Shown here: positions 7,640 through 16,373 of the stretch, one piece after another | Layout: each line of letters opens with the position of its first letter | Numbering within the stretch: position 1 is the stretch's first letter | Origin: Acidithiobacillus sulfuriphilus | Lineage (GTDB): Bacteria > Pseudomonadota > Gammaproteobacteria > Acidithiobacillales > Acidithiobacillaceae | DNA: 41,216 nucleotides | Assembly (NCBI RefSeq): GCF_003721225.1 | Contig: NZ_RIZI01000183.1 | Location: 1-41,216 of the forward strand | Reading direction: 5' to 3' | The notes under the pieces: generated by a model | Databases searched by the model: none | The model's input: only the letters and a program-made list of their open reading frames with translations | Told to the model about the DNA's origin: nothing | Position numbers and translations under genes: made by a program

Positions 7640-8964
7640 ATAGCCTTCGTGCCTGGGCGCTCCCGCTCTTTTTGTGGCTTCCGCTCCTGTTGTCGCTGCT
7701 TCTCTCGCCCCTATCCTGGGGGGCCACCATTTGGCCCGCAGTCCTTGGGCTCCTTCTCGCCTTGTGGGTGGGCTGGCACCGCCAGCAGTTGCTCCATCTC
7801 ACGGCATGGTTTCAGCAGCCCCGCGCGGTACTGCCGCCCCTCGCGGCGGGCATCTGGGAAGAAACCTTTGCCGCCGGCTACCATTGGCGACGGGATCAGG
7901 AAACGGTTCATCGTCATCTCACTGCCCAGATCGTACAATTGCGGGACGCCCTGGAGGCCATGCCGGACGCAGTGTTGCTCCTGGATGGCCGCGGTCAGTT
8001 GCGCTGGGTGAATCAGTCCAGCACCCAACTCCTGCAGTTGCAATGGCCGGAGGACATGGGCAAGCCACTCCGCTACTGGTTGCGCACGCCCCGGCTCCAG
8101 CGTTTTTTTACCGAAGGGGAAACCGGTAGTATCCAGATCCCGTCACCTGCCGATCCCCAACAAACCCTGGAAGGACTGCGCTATCCGCTGGCCGACGCCG
8201 GCGCCTTGGTGATTTTCCGCGACGTTACCCGTATTCGCCATCTGGAGCAGGTTCGTCAGGATTTTGTCGCCAATGTTTCCCATGAACTGCGCAGCCCCCT
8301 GACGGTGGTACGCGGTTTTCTGGAAACCCTCTTGGACGGTCCTCTGGGTGCTGATCCGGAAGTCGGCCCGCAGTTGCGTCTCATGGAGCAACAGACCTTG
8401 CGCATGCAGTCCCTGGTAGAGGATCTGCTGACCCTGGCGCGGATCGAGGCGGCCCAGGCCAACCCGGAGGAATGCGAGCCCATTTTCATTGCGGCCTTGG
8501 TGGAAGATTATCTGAGGGTATTGGCCGATGCCATTGCCACCAAAAAGTTTGCGCTGATCTGCCGCCTGGATCCGGACCTGGGGGTTTTTGCCCAGCCCCT
8601 GGACATGGCAAGCGTCGTGCGCAACCTCCTGGAAAATGCCATGAAATACACCCCTTCCGACAGGAAAATAGAGATCGTTTGGGAGAAACGGCCGGAGGGG
8701 TTGGTTTTCTCCGTGCGCGACAGCGGTGACGGGATCGGGCCGGAGCATCTGCAGCGCATTACCGAGCGCTTCTACCGGGTGGACAAGGGGCGTTCGCGGC
8801 AACTAGGGGGTACAGGCCTGGGCCTTGCCATCGTCAAGCACGCCATTGAACGGTATAATGGCCACCTGGAAATCGAGAGCAGGTTGGGGATGGGTAGCCG
8901 TTTCTCGGCGCGCTTTCCCTTGCGTCTGGCCCGTAGCGCGCCGGCGGATGAGATCTTGCCCTGA
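7636..8964 (+). CDS. phoR: Phosphate regulon sensor histidine kinase PhoR
   Basis: This membrane histidine kinase phosphorylates or dephosphorylates PhoB according to phosphate supply, relayed by Pst and PhoU. Two N-terminal hydrophobic segments lie within residues 8-46 with almost no periplasmic loop, as in E. coli PhoR. They are followed by a PAS-like region (ALEAMPDAVLLLDGRGQLRWVN, near 105-126) and a HisKA motif with H216 (NVSHELRSPL). The HATPase N box is NLLENAMKYTP, with G boxes DSGDGIG and GGTGLGLAIVKH. It has 442 residues. The GTG start at 7636 overlaps the phoB stop. Confidence 0.95.
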   Translation: MNSLRAWALPLFLWLPLLLSLLLSPLSWGATIWPAVLGLLLALWVGWHRQQLLHLTAWFQQPRAVLPPLAAGIWEETFAAGYHWRRDQETVHRHLTAQIVQLRDALEAMPDAVLLLDGRGQLRWVNQSSTQLLQLQWPEDMGKPLRYWLRTPRLQRFFTEGETGSIQIPSPADPQQTLEGLRYPLADAGALVIFRDVTRIRHLEQVRQDFVANVSHELRSPLTVVRGFLETLLDGPLGADPEVGPQLRLMEQQTLRMQSLVEDLLTLARIEAAQANPEECEPIFIAALVEDYLRVLADAIATKKFALICRLDPDLGVFAQPLDMASVVRNLLENAMKYTPSDRKIEIVWEKRPEGLVFSVRDSGDGIGPEHLQRITERFYRVDKGRSRQLGGTGLGLAIVKHAIERYNGHLEIESRLGMGSRFSARFPLRLARSAPADEILP

Positions 8965-8993
8965 TGCTTGGTGGGAGTAGTGGGCGCTGCTTG

Positions 8994-9027
8994 TTGTCAT
9001 AAAAGTGTCACAATTATTGGGTATAGT
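8994..9027 (+). promoter_or_regulatory. Pho box and -10 of the pstS1 operon
   Basis: TTGTCATAAAAGTGTCACA (8994-9012) matches the classical PhoB box, two 11-bp repeats with TGTCA cores, and is almost identical to the E. coli pst box. Ten nt after the second TGTCAC (9006-9011) comes TATAGT (9022-9027). That is the spacing expected when PhoB replaces the -35 element. The predicted leader to pstS1 is about 55 nt. Confidence 0.88.
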
Positions 9028-9088
9028 GATGGCGCTGTCCGATATAGCAACGGTGGATTTCGCCCTTATCGCTGAAGGAGAACATTGT

Positions 9089-10108
9089 ATGCAATTTCGC
9101 AAGAGCAACAAATTACTCACTGCCGTTATGGCGCTGACCATCAGCCCCTTCGCCCTGGCCGGAACCACCATCACCGGCGCCGGCAGCACCTGGGTCTATC
9201 CGCTGATCTCCAAGTGGGCCGCCACCTACGCGAAAGAGACGGGCGTTCAGGTGAACTATCAGGCCATCGGCTCCGGCGGCGGCATTGCCCAGATCAAGGC
9301 CGGCACGGTAGCCTTTGGCGCCAGTGACATGCCCCTCAAACCCGAAGAATTGCAAGCGGATCATCTGATCCAGTTTCCCACCGCCATTGCCGGCGAGGAC
9401 ATGGTCGTCAATCTGCCCGGCATCCAGCCTGGTCAACTGATCCTGAGTGGTCCCGTGGTGGCCAAGATCTATCTGGGCGAAATCAAGAAATGGAATGACC
9501 CCGCCATCCAGGCCCTGAACAAGGGGCTGAAGTTGCCGGACATGGATATCACCGTGGTGCACCGTTCCGATGGTTCCGGTACCACCTTCACGTTCGCCAA
9601 CTATCTGTCCAAGATCGACAAAACCTGGGCCGAGAAGGTGGGCGCCAATACCTCCATCGCCTGGCCGACGGGGGTGGGTGGCAAGGGCAACCAGGGCGTG
9701 GCCGCCTATGTGCAGCGCATCCCTGGTTCCATTGGTTATGTGGAGTATGCCTACATCCTCGAAAATCACATGAACTATGCGCGCATGTTCAACCGCGAGG
9801 GCAAGTTGCTGAGCCCGAGTCTGAAAGGTTTCCAGGCTGCAGCGTCCCATGTGAACTTCGTCACGGCCAAGGATTTTTATGTCATCCTGACGGATCAACC
9901 CGGCGCCGACAGTTGGCCCATTTCCGGTTGCACGTGGGAGATCCTGCGGGTGAATGCCCCCAAGGAAACCAACATGGAAGTAACCAAGTTCTTCGATTGG
10001 GGCTTTGGACATGGCCAGCAGTTGGCGGAGTCCATCGCCTACGGGCCGCTTCCGGAGAATGCGGTGCAGGCCATCAAGGCATACTGGAAGGAAAAGCTGG
10101 ACATTTGA
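9089..10108 (+). CDS. pstS: Phosphate ABC transporter, periplasmic phosphate-binding protein (PstS1)
   Basis: This secreted protein binds phosphate and delivers it to PstC/PstA. A signal peptide (MQFRKSNKLLTAVMALTISPFALAG) ends near residue 24. Phosphate-binding segments are GAGSTWVYPL, GSGGGIAQIKAG, GASDMPL and HRSDGSGTTFTF; the last has the canonical R-x-D-G-S-G-T loop. The start is ATG 9089 with GAAGGAG 8 nt upstream, giving 340 residues. It is the first gene of pstS-pstC-pstA-pstB-phoU-ppx-GT4, behind a Pho box. Confidence 0.95.
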   Translation: MQFRKSNKLLTAVMALTISPFALAGTTITGAGSTWVYPLISKWAATYAKETGVQVNYQAIGSGGGIAQIKAGTVAFGASDMPLKPEELQADHLIQFPTAIAGEDMVVNLPGIQPGQLILSGPVVAKIYLGEIKKWNDPAIQALNKGLKLPDMDITVVHRSDGSGTTFTFANYLSKIDKTWAEKVGANTSIAWPTGVGGKGNQGVAAYVQRIPGSIGYVEYAYILENHMNYARMFNREGKLLSPSLKGFQAAASHVNFVTAKDFYVILTDQPGADSWPISGCTWEILRVNAPKETNMEVTKFFDWGFGHGQQLAESIAYGPLPENAVQAIKAYWKEKLDI

Positions 10109-10132
10109 TCACCTCCATTAGGAAGGTGGGTA

Positions 10133-11140
10133 ATGAGTGTGGATAAAGCCATAGAAGGTGGGGGCCGCGATGCGGCCCTCGCCGCACAAATCTCCTCCCA
10201 GGCCGTGCCCAGGCGCGCCCTGGGGGATCTTTTTTTCCGCGGACTTACCGGATTCACGGCGATCTTCCTGCTCTCCGTGCTCATCGCCATCGGGGTGGCC
10301 CTCTGGCGCGAGGGCTGGGATGCCTTTCGGACCTTCGGCTTCGGTTTTTTGTGGAGTACCGCATGGAACCCCGTCACCGATCAGTACGGGGCCCTGATTT
10401 TCATCTTTGGGACGCTGGTGAGTTCGCTGCTCGCCATGCTCATGGCCGTACCCGTCAGCTTCGGAATCGCCTTGTTCATCTCGGAACTGGCCCCCCATTG
10501 GCTGCGCCAACCCATTTCCAGCGCCATCGAGTTGCTGGCGGGCATCCCCAGCATCATTTTCGGCATGTGGGGACTGCTGGTATTTGCCCCGGTCTTCGGC
10601 AACATGGAGCCGTGGATCAACGGCCATCTCGGCAAGATCCCCGGCGTCGGCCTGCTCTTCCAAGGCCCGCCCATGGGGATCGGCATGCTCACGGCGGGCA
10701 TCGTCCTGGGCATTATGATCATCCCTTTCATTTCGGCCATCATGCGTGACGTGTTCCTGAGCACCCCGGGCATCCTTAAAGAGTCGGCCTATGCCCTGGG
10801 TGGCACTACCTGGGAAGTCATGCGCCATGTGGTATTGCCTTTCACGCGCACTGCCGTGGTCGGCAGCATCTTTCTGGGCCTCGGCCGGGCGCTGGGGGAA
10901 ACCATGGCGGTGACCTTCGTCATTGGCAATACCGACAGTCTCAGCGCTTCTCTGCTGATGCCAGGCAACTCCATCGCCGCCGCTCTGGCCAATGAATTCA
11001 CCGAGGCTACCACACACCTGTATAAGTCCTCCCTGCTGGCACTGGGCTTCATTCTTTTCGTTGTCAGTTTTCTGGTCCTTGTGCTGGCCAAGTTCATGCT
11101 CTGGCGCATGGAGAAACGGATCGGGGGAGGCGCATTGTGA
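10133..11140 (+). CDS. pstC: Phosphate ABC transporter permease PstC1
   Basis: One of the two inner-membrane permease subunits of the high-affinity phosphate importer. It has 335 residues with six predicted membrane segments after a hydrophilic N-terminus. The cytoplasmic coupling (EAA) loop reads LKESAYALGGTTWEVMRHVVLP and is followed by GLGRALGETMAV. The latter contains the Arg and Glu (GRALGET) known to matter for transport in E. coli PstC. A purine-rich GGAAGGTGGG precedes the ATG. It overlaps pstA1 by 4 nt. Confidence 0.95.
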   Translation: MSVDKAIEGGGRDAALAAQISSQAVPRRALGDLFFRGLTGFTAIFLLSVLIAIGVALWREGWDAFRTFGFGFLWSTAWNPVTDQYGALIFIFGTLVSSLLAMLMAVPVSFGIALFISELAPHWLRQPISSAIELLAGIPSIIFGMWGLLVFAPVFGNMEPWINGHLGKIPGVGLLFQGPPMGIGMLTAGIVLGIMIIPFISAIMRDVFLSTPGILKESAYALGGTTWEVMRHVVLPFTRTAVVGSIFLGLGRALGETMAVTFVIGNTDSLSASLLMPGNSIAAALANEFTEATTHLYKSSLLALGFILFVVSFLVLVLAKFMLWRMEKRIGGGAL

Positions 11141-11988
11141 TCAGTCTTTATCAGCGTCGTCGCTTTTGGAATATATTCAATATGAGCATGGCCACCCTGG
11201 CCACGCTCTTTGGGCTTTTCTGGCTGGTGTGGATTCTCTGGACCACCCTGAGCTATGGGTTTTCCGCCTTGCATCCGGCGCTGTTCACGGAGAATACCCC
11301 GCCCCCCGGCGTCGATGGCGGCGGCCTGAAGAATGCCTTTGTGGGCAGCCTCATTCTCATTAGCCTCGCGGTGGCCATTGGCGCCCCTCTGGGCATCCTG
11401 GCCGGAACTTGGCTTGGAGAGTTCGCAGTGCGGCGTCGTTTTGGGTCTGTCGTGCGCTTCTTCAATGACATTCTGCTGAGCGCTCCTTCCATTGTTATCG
11501 GTCTTTTTGTGTATGCGATCATTGTTCATCCGCTCGGGCAGTTCTCCGCCATTTCGGGAGCTATTGCCCTAGCCCTGATCATGATCCCCGTGGTGGTACG
11601 CACCACCGATGAAATGCTGCAACTGGTACCCTCGACCTTGCGGGAGGCGGCGATTGCCCTGGGCGTGCCCTATTGGCGCCTGGTCACCCAGATCACTTGG
11701 CGGGCTGCGGGCGCCGGGATCCTCACCGGCGTCCTTTTGGCCACGGCCCGAATCAGTGGAGAGACCGCCCCTTTGCTCTTTACCGCCCTAAACAATCAGT
11801 TTTACAGCACCTCTTTAGACCGTCCGATCGCCAATTTACCCGTCGTGATCTTTCAGTTTGCCATGAGCCCCTATCAAAACTGGCAGGCCATGGGCTGGGC
11901 TGGTGCCCTCATCGCCACTCTCGCCGTGCTCGCACTCAGTATCGTATCCCGATTGATCATCAAGGGAAAAACCAAGGGAGGAGCTTAA
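11137..11988 (+). CDS. pstA: Phosphate ABC transporter permease PstA1
   Basis: The second permease subunit of Pst. Six hydrophobic segments are visible. [27 protein letters not shown] is the coupling loop with its conserved Arg, and [17 protein letters not shown] keeps the arginine that precedes GETAPL in this family. PstA2 at 21907-22812 lacks this arginine. The GTG start at 11137 overlaps the pstC1 stop, and the protein has 283 residues. Confidence 0.95.
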   Translation: MISLYQRRRFWNIFNMSMATLATLFGLFWLVWILWTTLSYGFSALHPALFTENTPPPGVDGGGLKNAFVGSLILISLAVAIGAPLGILAGTWLGEFAVRRRFGSVVRFFNDILLSAPSIVIGLFVYAIIVHPLGQFSAISGAIALALIMIPVVVRTTDEMLQLVPSTLREAAIALGVPYWRLVTQITWRAAGAGILTGVLLATARISGETAPLLFTALNNQFYSTSLDRPIANLPVVIFQFAMSPYQNWQAMGWAGALIATLAVLALSIVSRLIIKGKTKGGA

Positions 11989-11992
11989 GTTC

Positions 11993-12766
11993 ATGCCCGT
12001 GCCACCCAGCACCGCCGCAAAAATCAGCGTTCGCAACCTGGAATTTTTTTATGGAAATAATCAGGCCCTGAAGGATATCCATCTGGAGATCCCGGAGCGC
12101 CGGGTAACCGCGTTTATTGGTCCTTCGGGCTGCGGGAAAACCACGCTGTTGCGCGTATTCAATCGTATGTATTCCCTTTATCCAGGGCAACGGGCTAGCG
12201 GTGAGGTGCTGCTGGATAACGAAAATATCCTTTTGCCGCAAATGGATTTGAATCGCCTACGGGCGCGGGTGGGCATGGTGTTCCAGAAACCCACGCCCTT
12301 TCCCATGTCCATTTACGACAATATTGCCTTCGGCGTGCGCTTATACGAGCGCCTGCGCAGAACGCAGATGGATGAGCGGGTGGAGCAGGCCTTGCGCCAA
12401 GCGGCGCTCTGGGATGAGGTCAAAGACAATCTCAAGGGCAGCGGTTTGGGTCTTTCCGGTGGGCAGCAGCAGCGCCTTTGCATCGCCCGGGCCGTGGCGG
12501 TCAAACCCGAGGTGATCCTCCTCGATGAACCGACATCGGCACTGGACCCCATCGCGACGCTCAAGATTGAAGAACTGGTCAGCGAACTCCGGGACCAATT
12601 TACCATCGTCATCGTCACGCACAACATGCAGCAGGCGGCCCGGGTTTCGGATTATACCGCCTTTATGTATCTGGGAGAGATGGTAGAATTTGGTCAAACC
12701 AACCAGCTTTTTACCAACCCCGGCAAGAAACAGACGGAAGATTACATTACTGGCCGTTACGGCTAA
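11993..12766 (+). CDS. pstB: Phosphate ABC transporter ATP-binding protein PstB
   Basis: The cytoplasmic ATPase that powers Pst. It has Walker [10 protein letters not shown], a Q-loop region ([22 protein letters not shown], characteristic of PstB), signature LSGGQQQR, Walker [13 protein letters not shown] and switch His in [10 protein letters not shown]. It has 257 residues. The ribosome site GGAGGAGC lies about 10 nt upstream. It is the only pstB in the window, although two permease pairs are present. Confidence 0.97.
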   Translation: MPVPPSTAAKISVRNLEFFYGNNQALKDIHLEIPERRVTAFIGPSGCGKTTLLRVFNRMYSLYPGQRASGEVLLDNENILLPQMDLNRLRARVGMVFQKPTPFPMSIYDNIAFGVRLYERLRRTQMDERVEQALRQAALWDEVKDNLKGSGLGLSGGQQQRLCIARAVAVKPEVILLDEPTSALDPIATLKIEELVSELRDQFTIVIVTHNMQQAARVSDYTAFMYLGEMVEFGQTNQLFTNPGKKQTEDYITGRYG

Positions 12767-12780
12767 AAAGGAATCCAATC

Positions 12781-13497
12781 ATGGCAGACTTTGATCAGCA
12801 TATTTCCCAGCGTTTCGATGAGGAACTGCATGATATCCGCTCCATGGTCTTGGCCATGGGAGGCTTGGTGGAAGAGCAGGTTGCCAACGCCATCAAGGCA
12901 CTACAGAGCGGTGATGCGGAACTGGCCAGCGAAACCATTTCCCGGGACCACGAAGTGAACGGCTACGAGGTGCGTATCGAGGAGGAATGCATCGGCATCA
13001 TTGCGCGGCGCCAGCCCGCCGCCAGCGACCTGCGCCTGGTGATGACCATCATCAAGACGGTCGCCGACCTGGAGCGCATGGGCGATAAGGCGGTGAAAAT
13101 CGCCAACATGGCCCTGGCCATCGACCATGGCGCCCAGGGCTCCAACCATGCGCTCCTGCGCGACATCGAAGGCATGGGCAAATATGCCCTGGATATGCTG
13201 CGGCGGGCCATGGATGCCTTGGCGCGGGTGGATGCCGATGCCGCCATCGAGATAGCCAAGGGCGATGAGATGCTGAACCAGGAATATCGCTCGGCCATGC
13301 GCCGCCTGATCACCTATATGATGGAAGATCCGCGCACCATCACTTCGGCCATTGACGCGCTCTTTGTGGCCAAGGCCATCGAGCGGATTGGCGATCATGC
13401 GCGCAACATTTGCGAATATGTGATTTATCTGGCCAAGGGCAAGAGCGTGCGCCATTTGCCCCTGGACGAGGTTGCCGAAACCTGGCAGGGGGAGTAG
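12781..13497 (+). CDS. phoU: Phosphate signalling regulator PhoU
   Basis: PhoU links Pst activity to PhoR, holding the Pho response off when phosphate is plentiful. The 238 residues form two homologous three-helix bundles, each with the acidic metal-binding pattern. The first has RDHEVNGYEVRIEEECIGIIARRQP, and the second has KGDEMLNQEYRSAMRRLITYMMEDP and AKAIERIGDHARNICEYVIYL. AAGGAA is 6 nt before the ATG. It lies between pstB and ppx in the same operon. Confidence 0.95.
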   Translation: MADFDQHISQRFDEELHDIRSMVLAMGGLVEEQVANAIKALQSGDAELASETISRDHEVNGYEVRIEEECIGIIARRQPAASDLRLVMTIIKTVADLERMGDKAVKIANMALAIDHGAQGSNHALLRDIEGMGKYALDMLRRAMDALARVDADAAIEIAKGDEMLNQEYRSAMRRLITYMMEDPRTITSAIDALFVAKAIERIGDHARNICEYVIYLAKGKSVRHLPLDEVAETWQGE

Positions 13498-13500
13498 GGC

Positions 13501-15012
13501 ATGGCAGATTCCGCTCCCGCATCGCCCTTGGCGTCGATGCTGGCGGCGGTGGACCTGGGCTCCAACTCCTTCCACATGGTGGTGGCCGAGGAGGGGAGCA
13601 CGGGGCTGCGCCTGCTGGATCGGCTGCGCGAAGGCGTGCGCCTGGCCGAAGGACTGCGCAGCGATGGTGGCCTGGATCCGGAGGTTCAGCAGCGGGCCCT
13701 GGCGTGTCTGGCACGTTTTGGACAACGTTTGCAGGGTATTCCGCCGGAGCGGGTGCGGGTTATCGGTACCAACACCTTGCGCGATGCCAGCGCTGCCCAG
13801 GGCTTTTTGCAGGCGGTGGAGCAAACCTTGGGTTATCCCGTGGAAATCGTCAGCGGCCGGGAGGAGGCGCGTCTGGTCTATCTGGGCGTGGCGCACAGCC
13901 TGGCCGTCGATGCCGATGAACGGCGCCTGGTGGTGGATATCGGCGGTGGCAGTACGGAACTGGTGGCGGGGCGGGGTTTTCTGCCGGCCATTATGGAAAG
14001 CCTGCATTTTGGTTGCGTGGCATCGACGCGGGCGCACTTTCCCGATGGCAGGATTCTACCCATGGACTTGGCGCGCCTGGAAAAGCGCGTCCGGGTCGCC
14101 CTTGAGCCGGTATTGGGTGAGTATTTGGCCCACGGCTGGGAGCAGGCGGTGGGTTCGTCCGGGACCGTCAAGGCCATCGCCAGGATCCTGGCGGAAAATA
14201 ATCAGGGGCCGCGGATTACCATGACGGGCTTGCGCTGGTTGCGCGCGCGGGTGCTCCGTGCCGGTAGCGTAGAGGCGCTCTTGCAGATCAAGGGCATGAA
14301 AAACGATCGCGCCGCCGTATTCCCCGGCGGAGTGGGGATTTTATACGCCATTTTCGAGGCGCTGCAACTCAAGGAGATGCGCTTTTCCGATGGGGCCCTA
14401 CGGGAAGGCGCCATTTATGAATTGCTGGGCCGCATTCATCAGGAAGATACGCGGGAATCCAGCATCCTGAATCTGCAAAAGCGTTTTCACAGCCATGTGG
14501 GGCGTAATGAGCGGGTGCGGCGGCAGGCCATGGAGTTTTTTGCCAACTGTGCGGATGCATGGAAGCTCAGCGCTTGGCATGGCCAATGCTTGGCATGGGC
14601 TGCGCTGACCCACGATATCGGGCTGGATATTGCCCATTCGGGTTTTCATAAACATGGCGAATACATCTGGCGCAATGCCGACATCCCCGGCTTTTCCCGC
14701 CGCGAACAAGGGGTCGTGGCCGCCCTGCTGCGTGCCCAGCGCAAGCGTTTGCCGTCGTTGCCGCAGTTGGCGGGCATGGGCGTGATTGCCGAGGATATCG
14801 TGGCCGTGCAGCGTTTGGCCGTCTTATTGCGCCTGGCTATCCTGTTTCATCACGGTGCCGATCCGTTGCCGTTTTCGCCGCGTCTGCGCAGCATGGGGGA
14901 AACTATCACCCTGCTGCTCCCCAACGATTGGCAAGGCCGCATGCCTTTGCTGGCGGCCGATCTGGAGCGGGAGCAGGGCTTGCTGGACCCTGATTTTTCC
15001 TTGCAGTGGTGA
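13501..15012 (+). CDS. ppx: Exopolyphosphatase, Ppx/GppA family
   Basis: This family removes terminal phosphate from polyphosphate, or from pppGpp in GppA enzymes. Sugar-kinase-fold motifs are present: AAVDLGSNSFHMVV, GTNTLRDA, GREEARLVYLGV and VDIGGGSTELVAG. A C-terminal HD-like helical domain includes LTHDIGLDIAHSGFHKHGEYI. The length of 503 residues is typical. It starts 3 nt after the phoU stop with GGGGG upstream. Sequence alone does not separate Ppx from GppA. Its place in the Pho operon favours polyphosphate. Confidence 0.9.
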   Translation: MADSAPASPLASMLAAVDLGSNSFHMVVAEEGSTGLRLLDRLREGVRLAEGLRSDGGLDPEVQQRALACLARFGQRLQGIPPERVRVIGTNTLRDASAAQGFLQAVEQTLGYPVEIVSGREEARLVYLGVAHSLAVDADERRLVVDIGGGSTELVAGRGFLPAIMESLHFGCVASTRAHFPDGRILPMDLARLEKRVRVALEPVLGEYLAHGWEQAVGSSGTVKAIARILAENNQGPRITMTGLRWLRARVLRAGSVEALLQIKGMKNDRAAVFPGGVGILYAIFEALQLKEMRFSDGALREGAIYELLGRIHQEDTRESSILNLQKRFHSHVGRNERVRRQAMEFFANCADAWKLSAWHGQCLAWAALTHDIGLDIAHSGFHKHGEYIWRNADIPGFSRREQGVVAALLRAQRKRLPSLPQLAGMGVIAEDIVAVQRLAVLLRLAILFHHGADPLPFSPRLRSMGETITLLLPNDWQGRMPLLAADLEREQGLLDPDFSLQW

Positions 15013-15025
15013 TAATGCCAAGGCC

Positions 15026-16195
15026 ATGAAAATGGCGTCCCTGCACCTGACCCTGCTGACCGAAACCTTTCCGCCCGAGGTCAATGGCGTTGCCCGTACC
15101 TTGCAACGTCTGGTGGATGTGCTGACGGCGCGGGGCCATCGGGTGAGCGTGTTGCGTCCCCGGCAGCGCCGGGAGGCCGCCGGCCCCCATCTCTTTCCTG
15201 CCACCGCCTTGCCCTTGTACCCGCAACTGCGCATGGGCTGGGCCCTGCCCGGGCAGATGTCCCGCCGTTTGTGCAGCCTGCAGCCGGACCTCCTGCACAT
15301 TGCCACGGAAGGGCCGCTGGGGCTGGCGGCATTGCTGGCGGCCCGGCGTCTGGACTTGCCCGTGGTGAGCAGTTTTCATACCAATTTTGACGGTTATGCG
15401 CATCATTATGGACTGCGCATCCTGCAAAACCTTGCGCGTAGCTATTTACGCCGATTTCATAATGCTACGCTGTTGACTCTGGTCCCCAGTTTGGGAACGC
15501 AGGCACTCTTGGCCGAGCGGGGTTTCTGCAATCTGGCTCTCTGGCGGCGGGGCGTGGACGGGGGCCAGTTTCATCCCCATTTTCGCGATGAGCGTTTGCG
15601 CGCTAGCCTGGGTCTCCAGGCCGACGACATTCTCCTCCTGAATGTGGGCCGTTTGGCGTTGGAGAAAAACATTCCTGCCGTGGTGGGGGCATTCCGGGCG
15701 CTCAGTCAGCGTTGGCGAGGGCCGCAACGCCTGCATCTGGCGCTGGTGGGGGATGGACCTTTATTGGTGCAGTTCCGCCAGGAAAAGACCGAAAACATGA
15801 CACTGGCAGGGATGCAGATCGGCATGGATCTGGCGCGCTGGTATGCCAGCGCCGATCTCTTTTGCTTCCCGTCGTGCAGCGAAACCTTCGGTAATGTCGT
15901 CCTGGAGGCCATGGCCAGCGGCTTGCCGGTGCTGGCCTATGACTGTCCGGGGGTCAATGAACAGTTTCGCCACGGGGAGGAGGGCGTTTTGCTCCCTCGG
16001 GACGGGGATTTTTCTGCGGCGATGGAGGCCCTCTGCCGCGATCCCGGCCTGCGCCGGGCCATGGGCAACCGGGCCCGGCAGCGTGCCGAGGGTTGCGATT
16101 GGGGAACGGTCTTTGATGAATTGCTCGTGCACTATCAGGGTGTATTGCAGCGCCACGGCGAGGCATCGGCAAGGGGGCTGAACCCGCCGCCTTAA
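15026..16195 (+). CDS. GT4 glycosyltransferase (GT-B fold), candidate glycolipid synthase
   Basis: A retaining, nucleotide-sugar-dependent glycosyltransferase. The N-terminal acceptor domain begins LTLLTETFPPEVNGVARTL, typical of the group that includes SqdX/MgtA/PimB-like lipid glycosyltransferases. The donor domain has LNVGRLALEKNI and the E-x7-E motif in SETFGNVVLEAMASG. It has 389 residues, no signal peptide, and is probably membrane-associated. The start is ATG 15026, with an alternative ATG 6 nt on. It lies 13 nt after ppx in the PhoB-driven operon. A role in replacing phospholipids with glycolipids during phosphate starvation is an inference from family and position. Other sugar acceptors are possible. 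Confidence 0.82.
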   Translation: MKMASLHLTLLTETFPPEVNGVARTLQRLVDVLTARGHRVSVLRPRQRREAAGPHLFPATALPLYPQLRMGWALPGQMSRRLCSLQPDLLHIATEGPLGLAALLAARRLDLPVVSSFHTNFDGYAHHYGLRILQNLARSYLRRFHNATLLTLVPSLGTQALLAERGFCNLALWRRGVDGGQFHPHFRDERLRASLGLQADDILLLNVGRLALEKNIPAVVGAFRALSQRWRGPQRLHLALVGDGPLLVQFRQEKTENMTLAGMQIGMDLARWYASADLFCFPSCSETFGNVVLEAMASGLPVLAYDCPGVNEQFRHGEEGVLLPRDGDFSAAMEALCRDPGLRRAMGNRARQRAEGCDWGTVFDELLVHYQGVLQRHGEASARGLNPPP

Positions 16196-16210
16196 GGAAA
16201 GGTTAAGGCG
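16188..16210 (+). terminator. Hairpin at the end of the pst1 operon (no U-tract)
   Basis: CGCCTTAA, loop GGAAAGG and TTAAGGCG make a perfect 8-bp stem whose left arm contains the TAA stop of the glycosyltransferase. No run of T follows, so it may stabilise the 3' end or work with Rho rather than act as an intrinsic terminator. The rest of the 178-nt gap to the next gene shows a TTGACG at 16231, with TAGACT 15 nt later as a weak promoter candidate for the efflux genes. Confidence 0.45.
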
Positions 16211-16373
16211 CCACGGCTATCATCGTCTCATTGACGGTAAGGCGATATTTATAGACTTCGAGTTGCGCGCGGGCGGAAGGGTTTCCTGTAGCCAATGGCG
16301 TTCGTTGATATGAAGGCATTGTGGAAATGATCGTTACCGAATTTTGGGAAGCGTTTCCGGGGAAGGAGGGCCG

